Positions 47,122 to 55,326 of a stretch of DNA of 64,000 bases are shown here, piece by piece. The stretch's first letter is position 1. Every line of letters starts with the position of its first letter. Made by a program: the position numbers and the translations under genes. Below the pieces are notes generated by a model. The model saw nothing but the letters and a program-made list of their open reading frames with translations. It did no database searches and was not told the DNA's origin. This stretch comes from an uncultured Acidobacteriia bacterium (GTDB lineage Bacteria; Acidobacteriota; Terriglobia; Bryobacterales; Bryobacteraceae). The DNA lies in the NCBI GenBank assembly GCA_903851195.1, contig CAINNJ010000019.1, forward strand, positions 1 to 64,000. Direction: 5' to 3'.

Positions 47122-48195
47122 ATGGCATCGCAAAAAAAAGTCAGCTGGGCGCAGTTGCGCGTGGGCATTCTGGCCGCCGTGGCGATGGTGATCGCGGGCG
47201 CGCTGATCTTCCTTCTGACCTCGCAGAGCAATTTTCTGTCGGGCGAGTTCGAACTCCGCACCTACATGCAGGATTCCGCGGGCATGGCGGAAAACGCCCA
47301 GGTGCGCCTGAACGGCATCTTCGTCGGTCACATCGCCAAAGTGCAGCTTTCCGGCTCGCATGAGCCGCAGCGCACCGTCGAGATCCGGATGAAACTGCAG
47401 CGCAAGTATCTGGAACTGATTCCCGACGATTCCCGCGCCGCCATCAGCGCCTCTAACCTGCTGGGCGACAAGTACATCAATATCACCAAGGGCACTCATC
47501 CGAAGCACGTCGCGCCGGGCGGCGAAATCGCCTCCGTCACCAATCAGGACATCCCGGAAATCCTCACGCAGGCTGCCGGACTGCTTGCCCAGTTCCAGAC
47601 CATTCTCGGCCGCGTGGATGGCTTGCTGGCCGTGGTGGACGCCGGCCAGGGCAACCTGGGCAAACTGCTGAAAGACGATTCCCTCTACGACCGCCTGAAT
47701 TCCGTGGCCGGCGAAGTGGGGCAACTGGTCAAGGACGTCAAGAACAGCAACGGGACCATCAGTAAGGTGCTTTACAGCGATGAGCTGTACAACGATTTCC
47801 GCCGCCTGATGCAGCGCACCGACGACATGATGGCCCAGGTGCAGCAGGGCAAGGGCACCGCCGGCAAGCTGCTGTACGATCCCGCCATCGCCGACGAAAC
47901 CCGCGCCACCATTCAGGAAGCGAAGAAGATGCTCGACAACCTGAATGCCGGCAAGGGCACCGCGGGCAAACTGCTGACCGACGACGAGATTTCCAAACAG
48001 CTCTCCGCGATTCTGCAAAAGGTCGGCACCACCGTCGATCGCCTGAACGCCGGCCAGGGCACGCTGGGACAGCTGATGGTCAACCCGCAGCTCTATGATT
48101 CCGCCACGGGCGTTTCCCGCGAACTGAACAGCCTGCTGGCGGACGTCCACAAGAATCCGAAGAAGTTTCTCACCATCCGGCTGACCCTGTTCTGA
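47122..48195 (+). CDS. mlaD: MlaD/MCE-domain lipid-transport protein with C-terminal repeats
   Basis: 357 residues. One N-terminal membrane anchor (about 13-34), an MCE domain (about 45-125, with VRLNGIFVGHIAKVQLSG and ISASNLLGDKYINIT), then a helical region carrying repeated GxGTxGKLLxD units (GQGNLGKLLKDD, GKGTAGKLLYD, GKGTAGKLLTDD, GQGTLGQLMVN) about 20 to 90 residues apart. It binds lipid in the periplasm and docks on MlaE. Confidence 0.93.
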   Translation: MASQKKVSWAQLRVGILAAVAMVIAGALIFLLTSQSNFLSGEFELRTYMQDSAGMAENAQVRLNGIFVGHIAKVQLSGSHEPQRTVEIRMKLQRKYLELIPDDSRAAISASNLLGDKYINITKGTHPKHVAPGGEIASVTNQDIPEILTQAAGLLAQFQTILGRVDGLLAVVDAGQGNLGKLLKDDSLYDRLNSVAGEVGQLVKDVKNSNGTISKVLYSDELYNDFRRLMQRTDDMMAQVQQGKGTAGKLLYDPAIADETRATIQEAKKMLDNLNAGKGTAGKLLTDDEISKQLSAILQKVGTTVDRLNAGQGTLGQLMVNPQLYDSATGVSRELNSLLADVHKNPKKFLTIRLTLF

Positions 48196-49049
48196 TGGGC
48201 GGCGATATCCGGCTGAGCGATGTCCGGCTGAGCAAGATCCGGCTGATCGTGAACGCCGACGATTTCGGTTTCACGCGGGACGTGAATGCCGGCATCGTGG
48301 AAGCGCATCGCCGTGGCATCCTCACGGCGACCACGCTCATGGCCAATGGCGACGGCTTCGAGGACGCCGTCCGTCTCGCGGGCGAGACGCCGTCGCTCGA
48401 CATCGGCGTTCACCTTGTTCTGGTGCAGGGCCGCAGCGTGCTGGATCCCCGGCGCGAATTGCCCGCAACCCTGCAGGCCCTCATGGGCGCGCTCTGGCGC
48501 CGGGAATTGCGCGTGTACGACGAACTCGCCGCGCAGGTCCGGAAGATCGTCGCAGCGGGCATCCGCCCCAGCCACCTCGATACCCACAAGCACACCCACC
48601 TGTTACCGCCGGTGCTCAGCGCCGTCGCCCGCATCGCACGCGAGTTCAATATCCCCTGGGTTCGCCGGCCTTTCGATTTCGGTATCGATCCCGGTACGCG
48701 CCTGACCAAACGCGGCGTCTCCGTGGCCATGCGGCTCATGCGCCCCCGCTTCGCGTCGACGCTCGACGGACTGCGGTTCACCGACCACTTCACGGGCTTC
48801 CAGATCACCGGCACCCTCAATGAAGGAAGCCTCGCGGCCACGCTCGAAAAGCTGCCTCCCGGCCTGACCGAATTCATGTGTCACCCCGGCCACCTGGGCC
48901 CGGAGTTGCGCGGCGCGGCGACGCGGCTCAAGGAAAGCCGCGCAGCCGAGTTGGCCGCGCTGCTCTCTCCGCGGACGCGGACGGTACTGGAGCAGCGCGG
49001 CATACAGCTAATGAACTATCGGCAGATCGGAGTCACTGACTTAGGGTGA
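48195..49049 (+). CDS. ChbG/HpnK-family carbohydrate deacetylase
   Basis: 284 residues. YdjC/ChbG/HpnK motifs: LIVNADDFGFTRDVNAGIVEA (metal Asp pair), IGVHLVL, SHLDTHKHTHLLP (His ligands), and TEFMCHPGH near the end. The family deacetylates N-acetyl sugars; HpnK members act in hopanoid biosynthesis. It starts at the mlaD stop, so it is in the lipid-transport operon. The first residues carry three 5-residue repeats (DIRLS DVRLS KIRLI). Confidence 0.9.
   Translation: MGGDIRLSDVRLSKIRLIVNADDFGFTRDVNAGIVEAHRRGILTATTLMANGDGFEDAVRLAGETPSLDIGVHLVLVQGRSVLDPRRELPATLQALMGALWRRELRVYDELAAQVRKIVAAGIRPSHLDTHKHTHLLPPVLSAVARIAREFNIPWVRRPFDFGIDPGTRLTKRGVSVAMRLMRPRFASTLDGLRFTDHFTGFQITGTLNEGSLAATLEKLPPGLTEFMCHPGHLGPELRGAATRLKESRAAELAALLSPRTRTVLEQRGIQLMNYRQIGVTDLG
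48204..48248 (+). repeat. Three 15-bp tandem repeats inside the deacetylase 5' end
   Basis: GATATCCGGCTGAGC, GATGTCCGGCTGAGC and AAGATCCGGCTGATC follow one another in frame, encoding DIRLS-DVRLS-KIRLI before the family's first conserved strand. They extend the N-terminus and probably arose by slippage. An internal start could bypass them. Confidence 0.85.
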
Positions 49050-49770
49050 AGTTCACGTCGATTTCCGTGATCACCTCCACCGGGCTGCCGTTCAGCATGG
49101 TCGCCTGATATCGCCACTGCTGCACCGCATCCAGCGCGGCCTTGACCAGCAGCGAGGGCCCGTTGATCAGCTGGAGGTTTCGGATTGTTCCGTCCGTGCC
49201 GATCACCGCGGTAATCCGCACCGTCCCCTGCACCCGCGCGGCTTTCGCCAGCGCCGGATAGGGCGGCTTCGGCCCGAACAGCAGCCTCGCCGCCTGCACC
49301 CCGGTGCCGACGCGCATCGGGCCCTTCGGGGTCTCCGGCTTGACTACCGGTGCGGCAGGCTGGGGTGGCGAAGGCCTGCGCTCCGGCAGAATGCCGGTAG
49401 CGCCAGGAATCACGGCATAAGACCCGGACATCGAGCCCGGAAAAGCCGGCCCCGCGATTTCCGGCGCATCCGCCAGAGTCGCGGCATGTTCAGGAATTCT
49501 GGTTGGCACCATAATCATGGGTCGGAACTCCGGCCGCGGCGAACTGGTCGCGGCCCGTTGCGTCACCACCTGTTCGGGTTGGACCGGCTGCGGCTTCGGC
49601 CGCATCGGCAAATACAAAGGCACTTCGAGCTTCGGGCGAAGAATTTCCGGATGGAGCATCGGCAGGATAATGGCCACAGCCACCAGTCCTGTTTGCAAAG
49701 TCAGCGAGGCCACGACAGTCCACGGTCTCCGGGCGTGCGCCTGCGTATTGACGAAAGTCTGATCGAACAT
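49033..49770 (-). CDS. TonB-family protein
   Basis: 245 residues. N-terminal membrane helix (about 18-40: WTVVASLTLQTGLVAVAIIL), Pro-rich periplasmic spacer, and a C-terminal TonB domain with GPKPPYPALAKAARVQGTVRI and GTDGTIRNLQLINGPSLLVKAALDAVQQWRY. It couples energy to outer-membrane receptors or acts as an isolated TonB-like protein. Good GGGAG ribosome binding site. The 3' end overlaps the convergent deacetylase by 17 bases. Confidence 0.9.
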   Translation of the reverse strand: MFDQTFVNTQAHARRPWTVVASLTLQTGLVAVAIILPMLHPEILRPKLEVPLYLPMRPKPQPVQPEQVVTQRAATSSPRPEFRPMIMVPTRIPEHAATLADAPEIAGPAFPGSMSGSYAVIPGATGILPERRPSPPQPAAPVVKPETPKGPMRVGTGVQAARLLFGPKPPYPALAKAARVQGTVRITAVIGTDGTIRNLQLINGPSLLVKAALDAVQQWRYQATMLNGSPVEVITEIDVNFTLSQ

Positions 49771-49871
49771 AAAGTTCTCCCTTTCGCAGCGGCTTTAAAT
49801 TTTAAATTTTTCGAAATGGACCGGTCGCTCGAATGAGCTGCGTGCGTGTGTTGTTAATGGGATAGACACCA

Positions 49872-49894
49872 CTTGTGGAAAGAAGTTCCACAAG
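49872..49894. repeat. 9-bp inverted repeat after moaA
   Basis: CTTGTGGAA (49872-49880), spacer AGAAG, TTCCACAAG (49886-49894), 15 bases past the moaA stop on the minus strand. No U-tract follows in that direction. Weak terminator or protein-binding site in the moaA/TonB intergenic space. Confidence 0.45.
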
Positions 49895-49908
49895 GTGAAA
49901 GTAAAAAA

Positions 49909-50898
49909 CTAGCCGCCGATGGCGTACATCGGCCGCGGCGGCGGCACGAACTTAACCGAATTAATTTCGTGCCCGAGCCACTTCTCCGCGACATTCTGCC
50001 GGATCACCGCCGCGATCTCTTCGTCGCTCGCGTTGCTTCGCAGCAGACCCTTCACATCCGTCTCGTCGATGGCAAACAGGCAGTAGCGAAGTTTCCCGTC
50101 GGACGTCAGGCGGATCCGGTTGCAGTTCAGGCAGAACGGCTTGCTGACGGAGGCGATGAAGCCCACGCGTCCGCCGCCATCGGCATAACGGTATTCGGTA
50201 GCGGGCGCGCGCGGATCCGCGTCGGGCACGGCTTCCAGCGGACCGATCTCTTCCGAGATCATGGCGATCATCTCATCCGCCGTCAGCACGCGCTTGCGGC
50301 CCCACAGGGCCTGCGAGTCGAGCGGCATGAACTCGATGTACCGGGGCTCGAAGCCACGCTCCCTGCAAAACCGCGCCATCGGCACAATATCCGGCTCAAT
50401 CAGCCCTTTGACGGCCACCACATTGAACTTGATCTTCTCGAATCCGACCCGCACGGCTTCGTCGATCCCCGCCAGCACGCGGGGCAAGTCGTCGCGCCGC
50501 GTGATCTGCAGAAAACGTGCCCGGTCGAGCGTATCCAGATGAATATTCAGCCGGCGCAGCCCCGCGCTGTATAAATCGCTGGCGTATTTCCCCAGCAGCA
50601 CGGCGTTGGTGGTCAGCGCGATGTCGCGAATCCCGGGAATTACCACTAACCGCTCGATCAGCCGCGGCAGATCCCGGCGCACCAGAGGCTCTCCGCCGGT
50701 CAGCCGCAGCTTCGTGACACCCAGCGGCACGGCGGCGCGCACGAACCGCTCGATCTCTTCGAAACTCAGAATCTCCGCACGGTCGGTAAACTGGACGCCT
50801 TCTTCCGGCATGCAGTAGAAACAGCGGATATTGCACCGGTCCGTGACACTGATCCGGAGATTGTCGTGGATGCGTCCGAATTTGTCGGTGAGTGGCAC
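49909..50898 (-). CDS. moaA: GTP 3',8-cyclase MoaA
   Basis: 329 residues. Radical-SAM cluster CNIRCFYC near residues 22-29, LRLTGGEPLVRRDLP, second 4Fe-4S site CLNCNRIRLTSDGKLRYC, and the C-terminal GG needed for activity. It converts GTP to 3',8-cH2GTP in molybdenum cofactor synthesis. It lies 22 bases after nadA, likely cotranscribed. Confidence 0.96.
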   Translation of the reverse strand: MPLTDKFGRIHDNLRISVTDRCNIRCFYCMPEEGVQFTDRAEILSFEEIERFVRAAVPLGVTKLRLTGGEPLVRRDLPRLIERLVVIPGIRDIALTTNAVLLGKYASDLYSAGLRRLNIHLDTLDRARFLQITRRDDLPRVLAGIDEAVRVGFEKIKFNVVAVKGLIEPDIVPMARFCRERGFEPRYIEFMPLDSQALWGRKRVLTADEMIAMISEEIGPLEAVPDADPRAPATEYRYADGGGRVGFIASVSKPFCLNCNRIRLTSDGKLRYCLFAIDETDVKGLLRSNASDEEIAAVIRQNVAEKWLGHEINSVKFVPPPRPMYAIGG

Positions 50899-50920
50899 GT
50901 AATGGTCTTGGCCGAAATCC

Positions 50921-51850
50921 TTACCGGATCGCCAGCATGCGTTCGAGGGGCACCAGCGCCCGCGCCATCAGGTCCCCGGGAATCTCAACCCGCGGCTCCA
51001 GATGCAGCAGACAGTCGCGCACTTTCTCCATCGTATTCAGCCGCATGAACGGGCATTCGCTGCAGTTGCAGTTCTCGTTGGCCACGTAATGGAACTTCTT
51101 ACCGGGCGCCACGCGCTCCAGTGAGAAATTCACGCCGCTCTCCGTCATCACGATGAACTCGCGGGCCGGGCTCGACCCGCAATAGTCGATGATTGCGGAA
51201 GTGGACCCGATGAAATCCGAGTTCCGCAGCACGTCCGCCGGGCATTCGGGATGCGATACGACAACGGCATCGGGATACGCCGCCTTCGCGTCAAGCAACC
51301 GCCGCACGGGAAACGTATTGTGCACAATACAGGATCCCTGCCAGATCTTCATGTTTTTCCGGCCGGTCTGCTGCTGCACGTAAGCCCCGAGATTGCGATC
51401 CGGCAGGAACAGCACCGTCTTCTCTTCGGGGATCGAGTTGACCACCTGCACGGCGTTGCGTGACGTGCACAGAATGTCGGACTCCGCCTTCACTTCGATG
51501 GAAGTGTTGATGTAGCTGACGATGACATGTTCCGGATTGCGCCGCCGGTACTCCCGGATCGGTTCCACCGGACACCCCTCCACCAGACTGCAGCTCGCGT
51601 CCTTGTCCGGAACCACCACGATCCGCGAAGGATTCAGCACCTTGGCCGTCTCCGCCATGAACCAGACGCCGCAGAACGCGATCACGTCGCCTTCCGCCTC
51701 GCGCGCTTTCCGCGCCAGTTCCAGACTGTCGCCGACATAATCGGCCAGTTCCTGTATTTCGGCTTCCTGGTAGTGGTGAGCGAGCAGAATGGCCCTGCGG
51801 TCCCGCTTCAGGTCCAGAATCTCTTCAGCGACGGTGCTGGTGGCAAGCAT
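50921..51850 (-). CDS. nadA: Quinolinate synthase A
   Basis: 309 residues. Motifs: ILLAHHYQEAEIQELADYVGDSL, AFCGVWFMAETAK, DKDASCSLVEGCPVEP, VVSHPECPADV, and CNCSECPFM near the C-terminus; the three cysteines for the 4Fe-4S cluster are present. It makes quinolinate from iminoaspartate and dihydroxyacetone phosphate in NAD synthesis. Downstream of an FmdB gene by 12 bases and upstream of moaA. Confidence 0.96.
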   Translation of the reverse strand: MLATSTVAEEILDLKRDRRAILLAHHYQEAEIQELADYVGDSLELARKAREAEGDVIAFCGVWFMAETAKVLNPSRIVVVPDKDASCSLVEGCPVEPIREYRRRNPEHVIVSYINTSIEVKAESDILCTSRNAVQVVNSIPEEKTVLFLPDRNLGAYVQQQTGRKNMKIWQGSCIVHNTFPVRRLLDAKAAYPDAVVVSHPECPADVLRNSDFIGSTSAIIDYCGSSPAREFIVMTESGVNFSLERVAPGKKFHYVANENCNCSECPFMRLNTMEKVRDCLLHLEPRVEIPGDLMARALVPLERMLAIR

Positions 51851-51862
51851 GGCTTTGGAACG

Positions 51863-52231
51863 CTATTTCGTATCGGAAGCCGAACTTTTGGTTTCCGTTT
51901 TCGCGGTTGTCGAAGAAGAATCCGGGGAACTGCTTCCCGAATCGCTCTTCGTTTCCGCTTTCTTCTCAGACGACCCGCCGTCGCCTTTGGATTCGCCGGA
52001 AGCGGAATCGCCCGATTTCGTATCCGCGGGTTTCGGCATCGACTGGCCGTTCCCTTTCGCATAATCCGTGGCGTACCACCCGGATCCCTTGAGATGGAAG
52101 GCAGGCGCCGACAACAACCGCTCCGTCGCGCCGCCGCATTCTTCATGGACCGTCAGGGGCAGATCGGAAAACTTCTGGATCACTTCGAAAACTTTGCCAC
52201 AGGAGTGGCACTTATATTCATACAGAGGCAT
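51863..52231 (-). CDS. FmdB-family zinc-ribbon protein
   Basis: 122 residues. N-terminal FmdB zinc ribbon MPLYEYKCHSCGKVFEV with a downstream CGGATERLLSAPAFHLKGSGWY typical of this regulator-like family. The C-terminal 50 residues are low-complexity, Ser/Lys/Asp/Glu-rich and probably disordered. First gene of fmdB-nadA-moaA. Function is unknown; members are proposed regulators or assembly factors. Confidence 0.85.
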   Translation of the reverse strand: MPLYEYKCHSCGKVFEVIQKFSDLPLTVHEECGGATERLLSAPAFHLKGSGWYATDYAKGNGQSMPKPADTKSGDSASGESKGDGGSSEKKAETKSDSGSSSPDSSSTTAKTETKSSASDTK

Positions 52232-52326
52232 ACTGCACCCTCATCTTAACAACCGCGCGGACCGATGTGGGAAAGGGGACGGAAGGAGGGGAATGCGAAC
52301 GGGACGAAACGGGGAGGAAAAGCGAA

Positions 52327-52394
52327 CCCTCGCCGCCGGACCCTGTCTGGAGCAGACAAGGCAGGAAGACCGGACCGGGGCCCGGCGGCGAGGG
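52327..52394. repeat. 13-bp perfect inverted repeat downstream of the TPR gene
   Basis: CCCTCGCCGCCGG (52327-52339) and CCGGCGGCGAGGG (52382-52394) flank a 42-base loop. It lies eight bases past the TPR gene stop (minus) in an otherwise empty 170-base gap. A long-stemmed 3' structure or unusual terminator; no U-tract. Confidence 0.65.
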
Positions 52395-52402
52395 TGGGCG
52401 AA

Positions 52403-53671
52403 CTACTTCTTCTTCGGTGCGGCCTTCTTCGGCGCGGCCTTTTTGGTCGGCGCGGCCGAGGAGAACGCGTTGTCGGGCAGGCCCTTGATCGCTTCCTTCG
52501 GGTCGTCCACCGAGAGAGTCAGCATGTAAGGCTCTTTGGTGAACGATTCCACCACGGCTTTGAACTCCAGCGAGTCGCCGGCATTGATCGCCTTCTGGTT
52601 CAGCGCGTGCTCGAACTTCAGCGTCGCGTCACCCCCGGCGTTGTCGACGTTCACCACCAGATCCTTATCGTTGACGGACACCACCTTACCTTTGAACGTG
52701 CCGATGTTCTCGGGCGGGATCTGCGAACCCTTCACGGTGCCGAAGTACGTATCGCCCTGCTCACCCTTCAGAGCGTCGCGAATCTGACGCCAGAGCGCGA
52801 TATCGGGATGCGCTTTGTTGAACGCTTCGATATCGCCGAACTTCTTCGCTTCCAGTTCCGCAACGCTGTCGATATGGAAACCGGCGGGAGGCAGAGCGGC
52901 CCCGGCAGCCTGTTTCTTCAAATCGTCCAGCCCGGAATCGTCGCCGTGATAGCCGACGTACGCGCGCTTCAGATAATCCGCCGCCGGACCCGCCGCGGCG
53001 GGAGGCAGTGCATTCGCGCCCGTCACCGTGAGCGACCGCGCCAGATCGTACAGCGCTTCGGAGTACCGCGCCACATTCTTCTGGCGGATGATCACGCTGC
53101 CCAACCAGTAAGAAACCTGCGCGGAATCCGGAGCCAGTTCGAGAATCTTTTTGAACTCCGTTTCGGCTTCGGGGTCGCTCTTCTTCGCGAACGCGATCCA
53201 GCCCAGCACGGAATGCGACTGCAGTTCAAACGTCTTGCGCGCGTCCGCCCACTGCTGATCGGTGGCTCCCGCGGGTTTCGCGCCGGCGGCGAAATAGTTG
53301 TCCAGATTGTCGAGAATCTGTTTGGCCGCTTTCTGACCGGAATCCAGCAGTTCCGGAGGCGTGGTCTTGCCATAGGCAGCCATGGCGCTGCCGAGGAGAG
53401 CCTGAGCCTGCATCAGGGTACGAGCGCTCTTCAGCTTGCTGTCGGGATACTTCTGCTCCCATTCCTTCAGCTTGTCGAGCTTCTTGCCAGGATCCGTTTC
53501 TTTGCCTGCGGCATTGGCGAGATCGTATTCGCCCTGATCCTTATAAGGCGATTCCTGCTGTGCCTGGGGTGCGGGTTCAGGCGCCGGGGCCGGATACGCC
53601 CACGCGCCGGTGGGTGCCGTTGCTGCGACTGCCACCAGCCCAAGTGTGATTTTGATTAAACGATGATGCAC
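52403..53671 (-). CDS. TPR-containing exported protein
   Basis: 422 residues. Signal peptide (about 1-25, ending GAWAYP), a Pro/Gln-rich linker, then helical TPR-like repeats (DLANAAGKETDPGKKLDKL; SDPEAETEFKKILELAPDSAQV) to about residue 280, then a beta-rich domain (GTFKGKVVSVNDKDLVVNVD), ending in a KKAAPKKAAPKKK tail. Function unknown; probably a periplasmic scaffold. Divergent from the SSS symporter. Confidence 0.82.
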   Translation of the reverse strand: MHHRLIKITLGLVAVAATAPTGAWAYPAPAPEPAPQAQQESPYKDQGEYDLANAAGKETDPGKKLDKLKEWEQKYPDSKLKSARTLMQAQALLGSAMAAYGKTTPPELLDSGQKAAKQILDNLDNYFAAGAKPAGATDQQWADARKTFELQSHSVLGWIAFAKKSDPEAETEFKKILELAPDSAQVSYWLGSVIIRQKNVARYSEALYDLARSLTVTGANALPPAAAGPAADYLKRAYVGYHGDDSGLDDLKKQAAGAALPPAGFHIDSVAELEAKKFGDIEAFNKAHPDIALWRQIRDALKGEQGDTYFGTVKGSQIPPENIGTFKGKVVSVNDKDLVVNVDNAGGDATLKFEHALNQKAINAGDSLEFKAVVESFTKEPYMLTLSVDDPKEAIKGLPDNAFSSAAPTKKAAPKKAAPKKK

Positions 53672-53895
53672 TTCTGTTGCCTCCCGCCTCTTTGTCGAAT
53701 TGCCGGTCCGCTTCTGGCCGTCTTAAGAGAATATCCCAAGAGGAACGGCAAAAGCGGAGTATACCGAACCCGTGCCGTTCCAGCAATCAAATGCCCGCAG
53801 TTGCAGTTGACGCGCGTGCTGGTCCGCTTGTTCCCACTTCCGCATTTTTGCTCGCCCGAACTGTTACAATCGCCCAAGTCTTATGGGAATTCCGC
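53672..53895. promoter_or_regulatory. Divergent promoter region between TPR and symporter genes
   Basis: Contains a strong TTACAAT -10-like box (53864-53870) about 26 bases before the symporter TTG start. The minus-strand promoter for the TPR gene should lie in the left half. No gene seen. Confidence 0.5.
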
Positions 53896-55326
53896 TTGCG
53901 AACCATTGATCTCGCTGTCATCCTCGCCTATCTCGCCGCGGTCACCTGGTTCGGCGCGCGCTTCCGCCAGTCGCAGAAATCGCTGAAAGATTACTTCCTC
54001 GGCGGCCGGTCCGCCCCGTGGTGGGCTATCGCGCTCTCCATCGTATCGGCGGAAACCAGCACGCTGACCATCATCGGCACGCCGCCGCTCGCCTACCGCG
54101 GAAGCCTCGTGTTCCTCCAGGTAGTCTTCGGCTACCTGCTGGCCCGCATCGTGATCTCGGCAATTTTTCTTCCGCAGTACTTCGAGGGACAGCTTCTCAC
54201 TGCCTACGCCCTCATGGAGCGCCGTTTCGGCCCGCACATCCGGAAGGTCACGGCGGGAATCTTCCTGATCACCCGGGCGCTCGCCGAAGGAGTGCGGGTA
54301 TTCGCCGTCTCGATCGTGATCTCCATCATTCTGCATACCGGCGGCATGGCATCGATATTTCTGATCATTTTCCTGACACTTTTTTACACTTTCGAAGGCG
54401 GCATGACGGCCGTCATCTGGACCGACGTGATCCAGATGATCATGTATGTGCTGGGCGCCGGCGTCAGCTTCGTTATCCTGGCGGGAAAGATCCCCGGCGG
54501 TTTGCCGCATGTGCTCGACGCCGCAGGCGCCGCGGGAAAACTGCAGGTCTTCGATTTCCACTGGTCCTGGACAGCGCCCTACACGTTTTGGGCGGGGCTG
54601 ATCGGCGGCTGCTTCCTGACCACCGCCAGCCATGGCACCGACCAGCTTGTAGTCCAGCGGCTGCTCAGCGCGAAAAACGAACGCCAGAGCCGGCTCGCCC
54701 TGCTCTCCAGCTGGCTCGTCATATTTGTACAGTTTTCTCTTTTTCTGACAATCGGCATCATGCTGTGGGTTCTGCGGGAGGGAAAACCGATTCAGGGCGC
54801 GCCCGACCGGCTCTACCCCGCCTTCATCTGGGAAGCCCTTCCGGTCGGCATCGCCGGTCTCGCCATGGCCGCGATTCTGGCCGCGGCCATGGCCAACCTT
54901 TCGGCGGCGCTGAACTCGCTCGCCTCCGCCACCGTGGTGGATTTCTACCAGCCACTCACGCAATCCCGGCACTCCCCGGAACATTACCTGCGGGTTTCCC
55001 GCCTTTCCACGGTGTTCTGGGGAGCGGTTCTCGCCGCCATCGCGCTCCTGGCCAGCCAGTGGGGTTCGGTGCTCGAGTCCGGTCTGTCCATTGCGTCCGT
55101 GACTCTCGGGATCCTGCTGGGCGTCTTTCTCCTGGGCGTTTTGACGAAACGGCCGGGGGAGCGCGCCGCCATTACAGGCGTGGTGGCCGGGGCCATTGTC
55201 ATGGTTTTCGTTAAGTTCGCGACCAAAATTCCCTTTACCTGGTGGGTTCTGATCGGCAGTTCAGCGACTTTCAGCGTGGGATATCTGGCTTCATTTGCGG
55301 TGCAGGAAAGGAAACGGAATTCATGA
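53896..55326 (+). CDS. Sodium:solute symporter (SSS family)
   Basis: 476 residues from TTG 53896, chosen because the first helix (TIDLAVILAYLAAVTWFGA) begins here and GGGAA lies upstream; longer in-frame starts would add a non-protein-like segment. Typical SSS features: LKDYFLGGRSAPWWAIALSIVSAETST near residues 31-57, GGMTAVIWTDVIQM, GTDQLVVQRLLSAKN, and about 12-13 helices. It imports a solute with Na+; the solute is unknown. It overlaps the APC permease by ATGA. Confidence 0.92.
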   Translation: MRTIDLAVILAYLAAVTWFGARFRQSQKSLKDYFLGGRSAPWWAIALSIVSAETSTLTIIGTPPLAYRGSLVFLQVVFGYLLARIVISAIFLPQYFEGQLLTAYALMERRFGPHIRKVTAGIFLITRALAEGVRVFAVSIVISIILHTGGMASIFLIIFLTLFYTFEGGMTAVIWTDVIQMIMYVLGAGVSFVILAGKIPGGLPHVLDAAGAAGKLQVFDFHWSWTAPYTFWAGLIGGCFLTTASHGTDQLVVQRLLSAKNERQSRLALLSSWLVIFVQFSLFLTIGIMLWVLREGKPIQGAPDRLYPAFIWEALPVGIAGLAMAAILAAAMANLSAALNSLASATVVDFYQPLTQSRHSPEHYLRVSRLSTVFWGAVLAAIALLASQWGSVLESGLSIASVTLGILLGVFLLGVLTKRPGERAAITGVVAGAIVMVFVKFATKIPFTWWVLIGSSATFSVGYLASFAVQERKRNS

